DNA of 64,000 bases from an uncultured Verrucomicrobiales bacterium (GCA_938008215.1 CALLLS010000004.1:1-64000); one strand, 5' to 3'. Counted from the stretch's first letter, positions 1 through 7,994 are shown. The notes: generated from the letters alone by a model not told the origin. Program-made: numbers and translations.

Positions 1-189
1 CTTATTGGAACAGGGTTAGATGTAGGAACGACAGGAAGGCTTCTTCCTACTACATCTTGTGATTTATACTTTGCAGAATTAGCGAAATGGTTTGGGGTTA
101 GTTCAGGAGACCTAGAAACAATTCTTCCTAATATAAATAATTTCTACTCACCGACTTCTTCAGATCCACCTCTAGGATTTCTTCTTTGA
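1..189 (+). CDS. DUF1501 family protein, C-terminal end (partial)
   Basis: The window opens inside a reading frame that runs from base 1 to a TGA at 187-189 and encodes the last 62 residues of a protein. The fragment contains GRLLPTTSCDLYFAELAKWF followed by a stretch ending LPNINNFY and a PPLGFL tail. This is the typical C terminus of DUF1501 proteins, secreted proteins of the sulfatase/alkaline-phosphatase fold that are abundant in Planctomycetes and Verrucomicrobia and usually follow a DUF1800 gene. The start and the catalytic part lie outside the window, so nothing can be said about activity. Family assignment rests on recall of this conserved tail. Confidence 0.72.
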   Translation, partial: LIGTGLDVGTTGRLLPTTSCDLYFAELAKWFGVSSGDLETILPNINNFYSPTSSDPPLGFLL

Positions 190-249
190 ATTTATGCTCT
201 CACTTATACCATTTCCTTGGTTATGCTAGATTAACTCTTAGCTGCAAAT

Positions 250-480
250 GGCGTTTAGTTCAGAACACAGGTAAGAGTTTTTAAATAAGGTGGAGACTCT
301 TTGTAGTTTTTCCAATAGGCTTGAGGTATTGGATAAGCTTGTCTTCAAGCTGCGTCTTCACTTTCCAGTCTCAATTACAAATTTCATCTTTAACGATATC
401 CCCAAAGCTTTTCCACAAAGTTAAGTTCAGGGCAAGTATGGAGGCAGCTGTAGCGCATTGACATCACTACCCTGAGTTTT
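250..480 (-). pseudogene. IS630-like transposase relic (C-terminal part)
   Basis: Read leftward, this stretch gives LQLPPYLPELN, then after a frame change VEKLWG and IVKDE, then in another frame KLIQYLKPYWKNYK. The order LPPYSPxLNPxEkxW is the C-terminal DDE signature of IS630/Tc1-type transposases (final acidic residue in the NPxE part). At least two frameshifts and stop codons interrupt it, and no N-terminal domain is visible, so it cannot encode an active enzyme. Boundaries are approximate. It lies directly beside an IS982-like relic in the same orientation. Confidence 0.55.
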
Positions 481-482
481 GT

Positions 483-960
483 TTAAGTGATTGAGATAGA
501 ATGATGGGTCTGGGCATTTGGAGATGGAAGGCTTGAGCATGTATGGAGTGAGTCCCGCAAGAAGGTTAATGAGGAATAAGCAGGGCTTAGATGCCTTGAA
601 TGCTCTACCTCACTTATATTCTTGAGCTGACCATTAATGGTTTCAATGATACTACGTTTACGAAGGAGTAACTTATCCTCCAAACAAAGGAGACGGTTTT
701 CATATTATCGCGGACAGAATCAATGAGCCTGACTGTGTCTGCAGTCAGGCTTTCCAAGAGCTTCACGGAGATTATAATATAGCCTTTATCTGCGTAAAGC
801 TTATCTCATAAGTTTTGCGCTAACGATGGTACAGGATTTCTGTCATCCACATTACCTCAAGTGATTTGGAAACTTTAAAGCTCTCTCGTCTCATTAAATG
901 ACTAGGTGTAGTTTAAACCCATAGAACCAGTCCTTTGTAGATTTGGATATATAACCTAAT
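483..960 (-). pseudogene. IS982-like transposase relic
   Basis: On the minus strand, scattered blocks appear in the correct order for an IS982 transposase: DWFYGFKLHLVI near 955-920, VDDRNPVPSLAQ and KLYADKGYI in the middle, then [20 protein letters not shown] and EVEHSRH near the left end. The last block lies in an open frame of 66 codons (683 to 483). The blocks sit in different frames with several in-frame stops, including TAA-TGA directly after HLVI. The gene is therefore decayed. The N-terminal third is not recognisable, and I could not identify terminal inverted repeats. Confidence 0.72.
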
Positions 961-966
961 CAAAAG

Positions 967-1262
967 GTGGAAAGCAGTCGATTCACCAAAGAGAAAAAAG
1001 TCCGAATATTACAAGAGATGAGAGGAGTAAGAAGCCGTAAGGAGATTATGGCGGAATATAACATGAGTAGCCAAAGGCTCTCGAATTGGAAGCGTAAGTA
1101 TTGAGATAGCAGCGAGATTCAACCTTGCCTTGAAAGTATCCAAAAGAACACCAAACAGATAAAAGAAGATTCATGACGCGATTGCTAGTGATTACACTGA
1201 AGTCCTCCAGCTGCAGAGCATTCCCTTTATCGGAAGACTAGGGAGTTGCTTTGATAATTAAA
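967..1262 (+). pseudogene. IS3-family orfA/orfB relic
   Basis: Starting at a GTG at 967, the frame encodes SSRFTKEKKVRILQEMRG and then SQRLSNWKRKY, the helix-turn-helix part of IS3/IS911-type OrfA, before a TGA at 1102-1104. The same frame continues with a lysine-rich stretch like the OrfA leucine-zipper region. Around 1230-1260 the frame reads FIGRLGSCFDN, which resembles the SMSRKGNCYDN block of OrfB, so most of orfB appears deleted. The OrfA match is good and the OrfB match is weaker. Stops and deletions make it non-functional. Confidence 0.58.
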
Positions 1263-1383
1263 AGTTAGAAAAAGGCTTGTACTTTCTTGGACAGCCTTTA
1301 AATATCGATGTCGACAAGAAAAGATATAAATTGTCTGATGAGCACTAGGTTTTACAATAATAGTTAGAACACGCTTAAACGAG

Positions 1384-1430
1384 ATGGGATGATATAATAC
1401 GGATAAAAAACGATCACATTATAATCCCAT
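1384..1430. repeat. Inverted repeat, 13 bp arms with a 2-nt bulge
   Basis: ATGGGAT(GA)TATAAT at 1384-1398 is complementary to ATTATAATCCCAT at 1418-1430, with a 19-nt spacer. It lies about 60 bp past the 3' end of the leftward tRNA-Arg gene. No T-run follows on either strand, so it is not a convincing intrinsic terminator. It could be a leftover end of one of the neighbouring insertion sequences. Otherwise 1263-1490 shows nothing I can assign. Confidence 0.4.
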
Positions 1431-1491
1431 TTTATTCTGATTCTAGATATTAAAAACCATATAAGCCTTATATTTACAGGTGTTATAAAAA

Positions 1492-1568
1492 TGGCACGTT
1501 CGAAGGGAGTCGAACCCCTAACCTCCTGAGCCGTAATCAGGTGCTCTATCCAATTGAGCTACGAACGC
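1492..1568 (-). tRNA. tRNA-Arg (anticodon ACG)
   Basis: The minus strand folds into a full cloverleaf. The acceptor stem is GCGTTCG with CGAACGT, the D stem GCTC/GAGC, and the anticodon stem CCTGA/TCAGG with loop TTACGGC. The anticodon is ACG, read as ICG for CGN arginine codons after the usual A34 deamination. The T arm is AGGGG/CCCTT around TTCGACT, and the discriminator base is G. The 3' CCA is encoded (1492-1494). The remains of several insertion sequences lie just beyond its 3' end. Confidence 0.95.
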
Positions 1569-1584
1569 ACTTTGAAGTGTGTAA

Positions 1585-1612
1585 TAACTATCTTAAAAAG
1601 TTACTCAGTCAA
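1585..1612 (-). promoter_or_regulatory. Possible promoter of tRNA-Arg
   Basis: On the minus strand TTGACT (1612-1607) matches the -35 consensus at five of six positions and lies 39 bp before the tRNA 5' end. With a 16-17 bp spacer the -10 would be TAGTTA or AGTTAT, which is a poor match. The placement is right for a tRNA promoter but the -10 is not convincing. Confidence 0.3.
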
Positions 1613-1669
1613 GTATGCAAATGAAAAATTTATCGTTTGATTTGATTAAATTTAGGGTATTCTAAATGC

Positions 1670-2023
1670 ATGAAAAATTATAATAAGATCTGTCTTGGTG
1701 ATTATACTGGGGACTTAAAAGATATACTAGAACAGTTGATGTATTATCGCATGCCTTTTGGAATGTTCGGACCTAGTCAATACCCACCTAAGGGTGTTTT
1801 ATTAATAGATTTACCAATAGAATATCTTAGCTGGTTTGAGCAGCGTTCTTATCCTAAAGGGCAATTAGGAGAACTAGTAATGCAGGTATATGAGCTGAAA
1901 GCGTTAGGTATGGATCATTTATTTGATCCTATCAGAAAACAGCACGGAGGGAGAACAATTCTTGACCCTAAAAAAGTGAAGCGAAATCAAATATGCAAAG
2001 AATTTGATAGCTACCACTGTTAG
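1670..2023 (+). CDS. DUF3820 family protein
   Basis: This encodes a 117-residue cytoplasmic protein. Residues 28-72 carry MPFGMFG, LIDLPIEYLSWFEQRSYPKG and QLGELV, the core of the DUF3820 family, a short domain of unknown function found mostly as a stand-alone protein. After it come GMDHLFDPIRKQHGG and a basic C terminus. No signal peptide or membrane segment is present. Family members are described as putative quorum-sensing-regulated factors, but no biochemical role is established and I do not assign one. The gene stands alone between the tRNA and a convergent mscS-type gene whose stop lies 24 bp away. The ATG start at 1670 is the first possible start in the frame. Confidence 0.75.
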   Translation: MKNYNKICLGDYTGDLKDILEQLMYYRMPFGMFGPSQYPPKGVLLIDLPIEYLSWFEQRSYPKGQLGELVMQVYELKALGMDHLFDPIRKQHGGRTILDPKKVKRNQICKEFDSYHC

Positions 2024-2061
2024 GAAATAAACCCCTTAAGAATCAACTAATTCACAGTGGT
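2013..2061. repeat. Inverted repeat between convergent genes, possible terminator
   Basis: ACCACTGT (2013-2020), at the end of the DUF3820 gene, is complementary to ACAGTGGT (2054-2061), at the end of the convergent mscS-type gene, with a 33-nt loop. On the plus strand it is followed by CTTTCCTTTT, so it could act as a weak terminator for the rightward gene. The long loop keeps confidence low. Confidence 0.35.
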
Positions 2062-2922
2062 CTTTCCTTTTATGGCAGTAGTCACTAAGGTGTTATTAGG
2101 AATAATGATGAACTCTCCGTCTGCTCGTAGCAGCTTAGTGGTAACAGGTCCGACACCGACGAGTTGGAGTATTTTCCCATCTATTTCTAATTCTGTTCCT
2201 TTTTTATATATGTCACGGACATAGACAGCAGCAACAATATTGCTTGCATGTTGCTTTAGTCCTAGGCCCAAGGCTAAGGCAACGGCAAGGGACACGCCAA
2301 CTAGAAGAATTTTCACAGTGGCTTTAAGCAATTCCGTCTCAATGCCGACTTGGCTTAAAGAAACGGTTAAGAAGACGATGAATACTAAAGCGAAAATGAT
2401 TTTAGATACCGTGCGTGCGTAGTCTAACCCTTTAGCATCCAGAGTGGCGTAGGTTGCGTTTTGGATAATATCTCCAACAAAGATGCCGATTACCATGATG
2501 AGAAAGGCAGTAATAAGCTTAGGGGTGAATGCGAAGAGAGTATCAATGAATGCGGAAATATCAGTAAAGCCTGCTGAGTCTGAAGCTTGTTTCACCATGA
2601 AAATAATGATAAAAAAACTCAACACCTTAGGAATTAGCCTAGCCAAGCTCCCAGTGATACCCATTTTAGCAAGAGCTGACTGCATACCTGCTTTCTCTGT
2701 AAGAGAATCAATTTTTAACCCCTGTAGTATTTTAGTTAATACCGTTCTTACTATCTTCGCTATTATTATACCAACGCATAAGATAATGATTGCGATGATT
2801 AATTTAGGGAGAAATTCAGCTAGGCTTTCACCTAGATTCATAAATGCTTCTCTAACTTTATATGCGATTTGCATGAAGGGATCTTCTGCATTGGCAATTA
2901 CTGGAGTGATATTTGAGTCCAT
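2047..2922 (-). CDS. Small-conductance mechanosensitive channel (MscS family)
   Basis: This is a 291-residue inner-membrane protein that should open under membrane tension and release solutes during hypo-osmotic shock. The N-terminal part holds two copies of the TM-helix motif of this subfamily: PKLIIAIIILCVGIIIAKIV near residue 40 and PKLITAFLIMVIGIFVGDII near 135. A further membrane segment follows around 170-190. The pore-like helix and MscS beta domain then appear, with ALALGLGLKQHASNIVAAVY and GKILQLVGVGPVTTKLLRAD, and PNNTLVTTAIKGK close to the end. The larger vestibule domain of E. coli MscS is largely absent. It lies 35 bp downstream of a small ORF and a sigma-factor gene in the same direction, so the three may be co-transcribed. 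Confidence 0.88.
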   Translation of the reverse strand: MDSNITPVIANAEDPFMQIAYKVREAFMNLGESLAEFLPKLIIAIIILCVGIIIAKIVRTVLTKILQGLKIDSLTEKAGMQSALAKMGITGSLARLIPKVLSFFIIIFMVKQASDSAGFTDISAFIDTLFAFTPKLITAFLIMVIGIFVGDIIQNATYATLDAKGLDYARTVSKIIFALVFIVFLTVSLSQVGIETELLKATVKILLVGVSLAVALALGLGLKQHASNIVAAVYVRDIYKKGTELEIDGKILQLVGVGPVTTKLLRADGEFIIIPNNTLVTTAIKGKTTVN

Positions 2923-2957
2923 TTGTGTGTATGGTGTGATTTTTTGTGAGAAATAAA

Positions 2958-3206
2958 TTATACTTTATAATCTTCTTTAGAATCGTTTATTTGCCCGAAC
3001 GTGGCACTAGTAAAACTGGTAAGAACCGCTCCAAAGCTTGTGAAAATAAAGTGAGCAGATTCTTTTAAGACTCTCTCACCGAGGGCTCTTTCTTCGATTA
3101 AGTCAATCCTTGCTTCGTTAGGGAGCGGAGTCTCCATCCACCCAGCTTGCGCAAAAATCTCTTGGATTTTCGCTTCTTCTTTTTGAAAGGATTGGTCAGT
3201 AATCAT
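2958..3206 (-). CDS. Small hypothetical protein coupled to the sigma factor gene
   Basis: This 82-residue ORF starts immediately after the stop of the upstream sigma-factor gene (TAA directly followed by ATG), which suggests translational coupling. The protein is acidic and partly helical at the N terminus (EEAKIQEIFAQAG). It has a mildly hydrophobic stretch AHFIFTSFGAVLTSFTSATF near residues 50-69, which is too polar to be a confident membrane segment. I recognise no family. Its position is where anti-sigma factors often sit, but it lacks an obvious zinc-binding HxxxCxxC motif, so an anti-sigma role is only a guess. Confidence 0.6.
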   Translation of the reverse strand: MITDQSFQKEEAKIQEIFAQAGWMETPLPNEARIDLIEERALGERVLKESAHFIFTSFGAVLTSFTSATFGQINDSKEDYKV

Positions 3207-3833
3207 TTAGGCTTTTAAAGGGGTTTGCGGGTCTTTGTTAACGCGCTCGAAGGCAACTTTAAAGGCGTCAAGAGCACGGTATAATCTCATTTTAGTAGCG
3301 CTCAAGCCTATTTCTAGAACGGTTGAAATTTCTTCAATTGTGAGACCAGACATGAATTTGAGGACGATAATCTCCCTATCTCTTGGCTTTAAGTTTTCAA
3401 GGGTAGTGTTCACCAGTTCTGAACGCTCTTTGTTTTCCGTGTTGTCGTATGTGTCCGCCATGAAGTGGTCGGCATGTTCTTCAATTGCTGCTTGTCCCTT
3501 TCTTTTGCGGATTTGCTTACCAATCTTATTCTTACAATAGTTATGAACGATTCTATAGAGCCAAGTTTTGAATGTAGACCTTCCTTGGAACTGGTGTAAC
3601 TTGTGAAAAAGCTGAATTAATGTATCTTGTGCGATCTCTTCCGCATCTTGGTGATTTCCAAGAAGTTTCATACAAGTATTGTAGATGAGACCTTCATACC
3701 TACCAATGAGGACGCGATAAGCTCTAGTCGTTTCTGGTAATTCCTCATTACAAATGTCTACAAGCTCTTCATCAGAAAGCTCTGTTAAGTCTGCACCAGA
3801 GTATGGTGAAGTTATTGAATCATTAAATGCCAT
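3207..3833 (-). CDS. RNA polymerase sigma factor, ECF (sigma-70 family)
   Basis: This 208-residue protein has the two conserved parts of an extracytoplasmic-function sigma factor. Region 2 spans about residues 45-115, with DAEEIAQDTLIQLFHKLHQF and TFKTWLYRIVHNYCKNK (contacts to core polymerase and the -10 element). Region 4 spans about 140-195, with LKPRDREIIVLKFMSGLTIE and a helix-turn-helix ending ATKMRLYRAL (-35 recognition). A run of negatively charged residues (DHFMADTYDNTENKE) links them. No region 1.1 or 3 is visible. The gene leads a leftward set with an 82-codon ORF and an MscS channel gene, which suggests control of an envelope or osmotic response. That link is inferred from position only. 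Confidence 0.92.
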   Translation of the reverse strand: MAFNDSITSPYSGADLTELSDEELVDICNEELPETTRAYRVLIGRYEGLIYNTCMKLLGNHQDAEEIAQDTLIQLFHKLHQFQGRSTFKTWLYRIVHNYCKNKIGKQIRKRKGQAAIEEHADHFMADTYDNTENKERSELVNTTLENLKPRDREIIVLKFMSGLTIEEISTVLEIGLSATKMRLYRALDAFKVAFERVNKDPQTPLKA

Positions 3834-3900
3834 TGAGGTTATACTCTATTGTATTAAGAAAGATGATCTTAGGTATTACAATTGTAAAATATACATAGTT

Positions 3901-4923
3901 TTATAAAGGCTGAAAATTGTCTAAGGGTTCTAGCTGGTTTCCAGGAAGAGGGAACATCTTTTCATAGAGGGTAGGGGAAAGCTTTGCGCTTTTCCTATAT
4001 GCCATCCTGCACATCTCTAATTTAGCGTCCATATTATCTATATAGTGTAATAAGTGAGCCTCTGGAGTTTTAGGGACGACGGGAGAGCCGAATTCGAGCG
4101 TGCCATGATGACTGGCAATTAAGTGTAGAAGGTGAACCTTAATTTTTTCATTTGCTGGGTGAAGCTCTCTCCATTCAGATGCTTCATCCTCGCAAAGTAA
4201 ATCTCTCCATATTTTATTTACTAGCTCTATACCTAAGCAAATGTGTCCTAGTGCTTCCGCGTGAAGAGAGTGAGTCTGGTGAAAATCTCTTTCAGGATAA
4301 TTGTTCTCCCAAAGCTTACCGCAGTCATGAAATAGAACGGCGGTGACCAGTAAGTCTTTATTGATTTCGGTATAAACTTGGCATAGGGCAACGGCACTTT
4401 TCATCATGTAGGCAACGTGTTCCACTAATCCTCCTCGTCTGGCATGATGATTCTTTTTAGCTGCTGCTGCTCGTTTAAATTTATCCCCAAATTCATTGAT
4501 GAAGCTGTTGCATAGCGCATTGAGTCGCGGGTCTTTTATTTCATTGATATCTGATAGAATAGATTCCCAATCTGCCTTTTGTTTAGTAATGAGTTTGGGA
4601 TCACCAGAAAGGAGAACGTCAATTTCATCTTCTGATAAAGGCTCCCATTTCCAATCTGGAGAATCTAATCCATACTTATTTTTGGTAAACTGTCCATCAA
4701 CAGCGAGAAATTGACCCGCTCTTAAAGATAATGCATGGTCAAACTGAGGGTGATTATTCCAAACCTTAAGGGAAATAGATTCTCTAGAGTCCACTAACTG
4801 AAGCTCATAGTAAGGTTTTTGAGATTTAGTGGTTCTCGGAAGACAACTTTGAACCTGACTTCCAAACCGATATGAAATAGGGCTTTCATTAGCTTCTAAT
4901 AAAATCTGAGAGAGTGTGTTCAT
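3901..4923 (-). CDS. OB-fold / HD-domain protein, YhaM-like 3'-5' exoribonuclease
   Basis: This 340-residue cytoplasmic protein has an N-terminal OB-fold nucleic-acid-binding domain (about residues 15-100, SISLKVWNNHPQFDHALSLR). An HD phosphohydrolase domain follows at about 150-310. Metal ligands are visible as HHARRGGLVEHVAYM, LFHDCGKLWENN, HSLHAEALGH and LIASHHG. This arrangement is that of the YhaM/CBF1 family, which degrades RNA (and single-stranded DNA) from the 3' end. The HD motif is intact. The gene stands alone, with about 65 bp to the sigma-factor gene downstream and a divergent sucC upstream. The exact substrate cannot be read from sequence. Confidence 0.82.
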   Translation of the reverse strand: MNTLSQILLEANESPISYRFGSQVQSCLPRTTKSQKPYYELQLVDSRESISLKVWNNHPQFDHALSLRAGQFLAVDGQFTKNKYGLDSPDWKWEPLSEDEIDVLLSGDPKLITKQKADWESILSDINEIKDPRLNALCNSFINEFGDKFKRAAAAKKNHHARRGGLVEHVAYMMKSAVALCQVYTEINKDLLVTAVLFHDCGKLWENNYPERDFHQTHSLHAEALGHICLGIELVNKIWRDLLCEDEASEWRELHPANEKIKVHLLHLIASHHGTLEFGSPVVPKTPEAHLLHYIDNMDAKLEMCRMAYRKSAKLSPTLYEKMFPLPGNQLEPLDNFQPL

Positions 4924-5067
4924 CTGACTGGTACGCTACACAGTTCTCTTTTTTTGTAACGAACAATTTAATTCTTAAAGATCGCAATAAATATGTGAAG
5001 GTAGATAACACGAAGTTTGCTTTGTAGTGGAATCTTGAGATATGCGAAAAAATGCCAGAGGTCATAC

Positions 5068-5094
5068 TTGACGGGCTAAAGAAAAGGGTATAGC
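5068..5094 (+). promoter_or_regulatory. Possible sigma-70 promoter of sucCD
   Basis: TTGACG at 5068-5073 and TATAGC at 5089-5094 are separated by 15 bp, about 35 bp before the sucC ATG. Both hexamers are close to consensus but the spacer is one to two bases short. No Shine-Dalgarno sequence is visible between it and the start codon. Confidence 0.38.
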
Positions 5095-5129
5095 TACCGC
5101 TTAAACTCACACGAGTTAAGTTTTATCCT

Positions 5130-6311
5130 ATGAATATTCATGAATACCAAGCGCAGGAACTGTTCACCCAGTTTGGAGTGCCTTGTCCAGCCGGTAAGGT
5201 TGCAAGCAGTAAAGCAGAAGCGGAAGCGGCTGCTAAGGAGTTAGGCGGCGGAAAGCTCGTCATTAAAGCCCAAGTTCACGCAGGTGGACGTGGAAAGGGA
5301 ACCTTCAAGAATGGTTTCCAAGGTGGTGTCCACCTCGGAGATACTCCTGCAGAAATTGGAGACCTTGCCGCTAAAATGATTGGTGAGACCCTCGTGACAA
5401 AACAAACGGGAGACGCTGGAAAGCTCGTTAGTAAGGTAATGATCGGAGAAGCTGTTTCTATTGAGAAGGAATATTATCTCGCCATCCTAATGGATCGCGA
5501 CACTTCAGCTCCTGTAATAGTAGCATCCACTGAAGGAGGTATGGACATTGAGGAAGTTGCGGAAAAAACACCTGAGGCGATCGTGCGTGAATTCGTTCAT
5601 CCTACGCTAGGGCTACAAGCCTATAACGTAAGAAAGCTCATTAAAGGACTTAAGCTAAATAAAGATCAAGGAAAGCAGTTTAATAAGCTCATCAAATCTC
5701 TTTATAATCTCTTCCTTTCTAACGATTGCTCCATGGTTGAAATTAACCCTATGGTTGTGACTAAAGATGGGCAACTTATGTGTCTTGATGCTAAGTTTGG
5801 GTTCGATGACAATGCACTTTACCGTCATCCAAACATCGTGGCATATCGTGATATTACTGAGGAAGACCCTCGTGAAGTGGAAGCCTCTAAGTTTGACCTG
5901 AACTACATCGGTTTAGATGGATCTATCGCATGTCTCGTAAATGGTGCAGGTCTTGCAATGGCAACGATGGACATCATCAAATTCTCTGGTGGTGATCCTG
6001 CGAATTTCCTCGACGTAGGAGGTGGAGCCACGGAAGAACAAGTAGCAGCGGCCTTTAAGATCATCATGGGTGACCCGAATGTGAAGGGGATCCTTGTTAA
6101 CATCTTTGGTGGTATCATGGACTGTGAAGTGATTGCTAAAGGGATCGTGGAAGCATGTAAGCAAACAGGTCTCACACTCCCACTAGTCGTTCGTCTGGAA
6201 GGTAACAACGTGAAGGCAGGTAAAGAGGTGCTCGCAAATTCAGGACTCCCGATCATTTCAGCAGATACGCTCTCAGAAGCTGCTAAAAAAGCGGTGGCTG
6301 AGGTTGGGTAA
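5130..6311 (+). CDS. sucC: Succinyl-CoA synthetase (ADP/GDP-forming), beta subunit
   Basis: The 393-residue protein is the nucleotide- and succinate-binding half of succinyl-CoA synthetase, which converts succinyl-CoA to succinate with substrate-level phosphorylation in the TCA cycle. It begins with the family hallmark [12 protein letters not shown]. The ATP-grasp part contains [16 protein letters not shown] near residue 50 and [17 protein letters not shown] near 205. The C-terminal domain has [17 protein letters not shown] near 325 and [19 protein letters not shown]. Length is normal. It is followed 33 bp later by sucD, with which it forms one complex, and the pair ends at an intrinsic terminator. 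Codons are noticeably more GC-rich than in neighbouring genes, consistent with high expression. Confidence 0.97.
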   Translation: MNIHEYQAQELFTQFGVPCPAGKVASSKAEAEAAAKELGGGKLVIKAQVHAGGRGKGTFKNGFQGGVHLGDTPAEIGDLAAKMIGETLVTKQTGDAGKLVSKVMIGEAVSIEKEYYLAILMDRDTSAPVIVASTEGGMDIEEVAEKTPEAIVREFVHPTLGLQAYNVRKLIKGLKLNKDQGKQFNKLIKSLYNLFLSNDCSMVEINPMVVTKDGQLMCLDAKFGFDDNALYRHPNIVAYRDITEEDPREVEASKFDLNYIGLDGSIACLVNGAGLAMATMDIIKFSGGDPANFLDVGGGATEEQVAAAFKIIMGDPNVKGILVNIFGGIMDCEVIAKGIVEACKQTGLTLPLVVRLEGNNVKAGKEVLANSGLPIISADTLSEAAKKAVAEVG

Positions 6312-6344
6312 TTCTAGAAACTAAAAACTTAAAAATTTAATATA

Positions 6345-7250
6345 ATGTCTATTTTAATTAATGAAGATACTAAAGTCCTAGTCCAAGGAATTACTGGCGG
6401 ATTTGGTGGAAAACACGCTGGACTCTCTCTTGACTACGGAACAGATATCTGTGCTGGGGTAACGCCAGGTAAAGGCGGTCAAACATTTAACCACTCTGTA
6501 AAGAATGTTCCTATTTATGATACAGTTGCGGAAGCTGTAAAAGAGACAGGTGCTACAGCGTCTGCGATCTTCGTTCCTCCTCCGTTCGCAGCGGATGCTA
6601 TTCTTGAAGCGATCGATGCAGAAGTAGAGCTTATCGTAGCCATCACAGAAGGAATCCCTGTGATGGATATGATGAAAGTGAAGTCTGTATTGGCTAATAG
6701 TAGCTCACGCCTGATCGGACCCAACTGTCCAGGTTTAGTAACACCAGGGAAAGGTGTAGATTCCTATGGTGGGTGCCGTATTGGTATCGCTCCAGGATAC
6801 ATTCATAAGCGCGGAAATGTAGGTGTTGTTTCTCGTTCAGGAACGCTTACCTATGAAGCCGTTTATCAGCTTACTGAGCTTGGATACGGTCAATCCACCT
6901 GTGTTGGTATTGGTGGAGACCCTATTAACGGCACTTCTCACCTTGATGTTCTTGAAATGTTCAATGATGATGATGAAACAGAAGCGATCATCATGATTGG
7001 AGAGATCGGCGGAAACGCGGAAGCAGAAGCAGCACGTTGGGCTAAAGAGAGCTGTAAGAAGCCTATCGCAGGCTTCATCGCAGGTGCAACTGCGCCTCCA
7101 GGACGCACCATGGGGCACGCAGGTGCTATCGTGGGCGGTGAGGAAGACACTGCTGATGCTAAGAAAGCGATCCTCCGTGAGTGTGGAATCGCCGTCGCAG
7201 ATAACCCATCAGAAATGGGCAAAACGCTTCTCGAAGCGTGGGGTAAGTGA
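6345..7250 (+). CDS. sucD: Succinyl-CoA synthetase, alpha subunit
   Basis: The 301-residue protein is the CoA-binding and phosphohistidine-bearing subunit of succinyl-CoA synthetase. The N-terminal Rossmann fold shows [16 protein letters not shown] and [25 protein letters not shown] lies near 122, and the active-site histidine in [13 protein letters not shown] lies near residue 258. [20 protein letters not shown] is also typical. All key motifs are intact and the length matches the family. It is the second gene of sucCD, and a hairpin with a T-run lies 24 bp after the stop. Confidence 0.97.
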   Translation: MSILINEDTKVLVQGITGGFGGKHAGLSLDYGTDICAGVTPGKGGQTFNHSVKNVPIYDTVAEAVKETGATASAIFVPPPFAADAILEAIDAEVELIVAITEGIPVMDMMKVKSVLANSSSRLIGPNCPGLVTPGKGVDSYGGCRIGIAPGYIHKRGNVGVVSRSGTLTYEAVYQLTELGYGQSTCVGIGGDPINGTSHLDVLEMFNDDDETEAIIMIGEIGGNAEAEAARWAKESCKKPIAGFIAGATAPPGRTMGHAGAIVGGEEDTADAKKAILRECGIAVADNPSEMGKTLLEAWGK

Positions 7251-7273
7251 AGAATCTTTAATTCTTAAAATTT

Positions 7274-7302
7274 AAAAAGCGGGCAGAGATGTCCGCTTTT
7301 TT
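7274..7302 (+). terminator. Intrinsic terminator of sucCD
   Basis: AAAGCGGGCA, loop GAGA, TGTCCGCTTT forms a ten-pair stem with one G-U pair, followed by TTTTTT. It begins 24 bp after the sucD stop codon. Confidence 0.9.
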
Positions 7303-7431
7303 AGTTTGAAAATTCCATATTTAGTGAGGGCTGTTCTCGATGGTTTATACACTTTAGACTTGTCCGTGACAGGGTGGAGGCAGCCATTTCAATAATGAAA
7401 AAAGCCTAGTTTTCTACCTGACTGGCTAACC

Positions 7432-7578
7432 TTACCTAATAATTTTTAAAATGATGAAAATTCCAAGTAGAGTAAAAATCAAAAAATAGATAATAGCGCT
7501 AATTAAGTATGTAACCCAAATAGCCTTTGACCCTTTGTTCAGGCCTTTTGAAAAAGAATCTAATTTCACCTTCTGCAT
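7432..7578 (-). CDS. Small membrane protein ORF (48 aa), overlapping
   Basis: A leftward ATG frame of 48 codons encodes a basic N terminus (MQKVKLDSFSKGLNKGSK) followed by one very hydrophobic segment, VTYLISAIIYFLIFTLLGIF, and a short basic tail. It overlaps the 3' half of another small leftward ORF (7499-7657) in a different frame. No Shine-Dalgarno sequence is visible. The hydrophobic, basic-ended layout resembles small membrane proteins or type I toxins, but no family is recognised. It could also be part of one gene broken by a frameshift. It lies in a region with mobile-element debris. Confidence 0.35.
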   Translation of the reverse strand: MQKVKLDSFSKGLNKGSKAIWVTYLISAIIYFLIFTLLGIFIILKIIR

Positions 7579-7657
7579 TATTTGTTTTATATAGGTATGT
7601 GAAGGTGGCAGCTATTATCGCCAATAGAACACACATTATAGCTAAAATTAATTGCAT
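7499..7657 (-). CDS. Small ORF with N-terminal membrane segment (52 aa)
   Basis: A leftward ATG frame of 52 codons encodes LILAIMCVLLAIIAATFTYL (one membrane helix) followed by a charged tail with NNAEGEIRFFFKRPEQRVKG. It overlaps the ORF at 7432-7578 by 80 bp in another frame. One small two-helix protein with a frameshift, or two coupled peptides, are both possible. No family is recognised. The region 7303-7431 to its left and 7658-7815 to its right contain nothing else I can assign. Confidence 0.33.
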   Translation of the reverse strand: MQLILAIMCVLLAIIAATFTYLYKTNNAEGEIRFFFKRPEQRVKGYLGYILN

Positions 7658-7815
7658 AAAATTTATGGGGCTGGACTAAGCTAAGCGATATTAAATCGTT
7701 TAGAAGTATAGCTCAATGTATCAAAGGAAAAGTAGATTATCTACCTATAAACGGTTCTTTAGCTACTTTTTTCATGAGGTTAACATAACTGATTACATCA
7801 GAATTACTCAGCTAT

Positions 7816-7974
7816 GAAGTAGAAGCTGACGAGAGCTATTTCGGTGAAGTTAGAAAGGGAAAGCGAGGTCTTGGAGGGGGGATAGCTGTGTTTGGCTTAC
7901 TTAAGAGAAGCGAAAAGGTTTATGCTGTCATTATTACAGATGCCAAAACTGATACCTTAATGCCTCTTTCGTAA
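7816..7974 (+). pseudogene. IS1595-family transposase fragment
   Basis: The frame reads EVEADESYFGEVRKGKRGLG, then GIAVFGLLKRSEKVYAVII and TDAKTDTL before a TAA at 7972-7974. The DESYFG block followed by GKRGRG and a V-F-G-x-x-R strand is the start of the catalytic core of IS1595/ISXO2-type transposases. Both the zinc-binding N terminus and the rest of the core are missing, so this is an internal fragment. No terminal repeats were identified. It lies just upstream of queF. Confidence 0.75.
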
Positions 7975-7994
7975 AGAAGGTTTCTAACCTTCTT
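7974..7994. repeat. Perfect hairpin at the end of the IS1595 fragment
   Basis: AAGAAGGTT (7974-7982), loop TCT, AACCTTCTT (7986-7994) forms a perfect nine-pair stem that begins at the last base of the fragment's stop codon. It is followed by GTTTCTC on the plus strand, so it may have terminated the transposase transcript. From here to queF (7995-8182) I see no other feature. Confidence 0.5.

Noticed and set aside
4889-5110. Leftward 73-codon ORF between the HD-nuclease gene and sucC
   Set aside because: It overlaps the start of the nuclease gene and the likely sucC promoter, has no protein-like composition and no family resemblance. Treated as chance.
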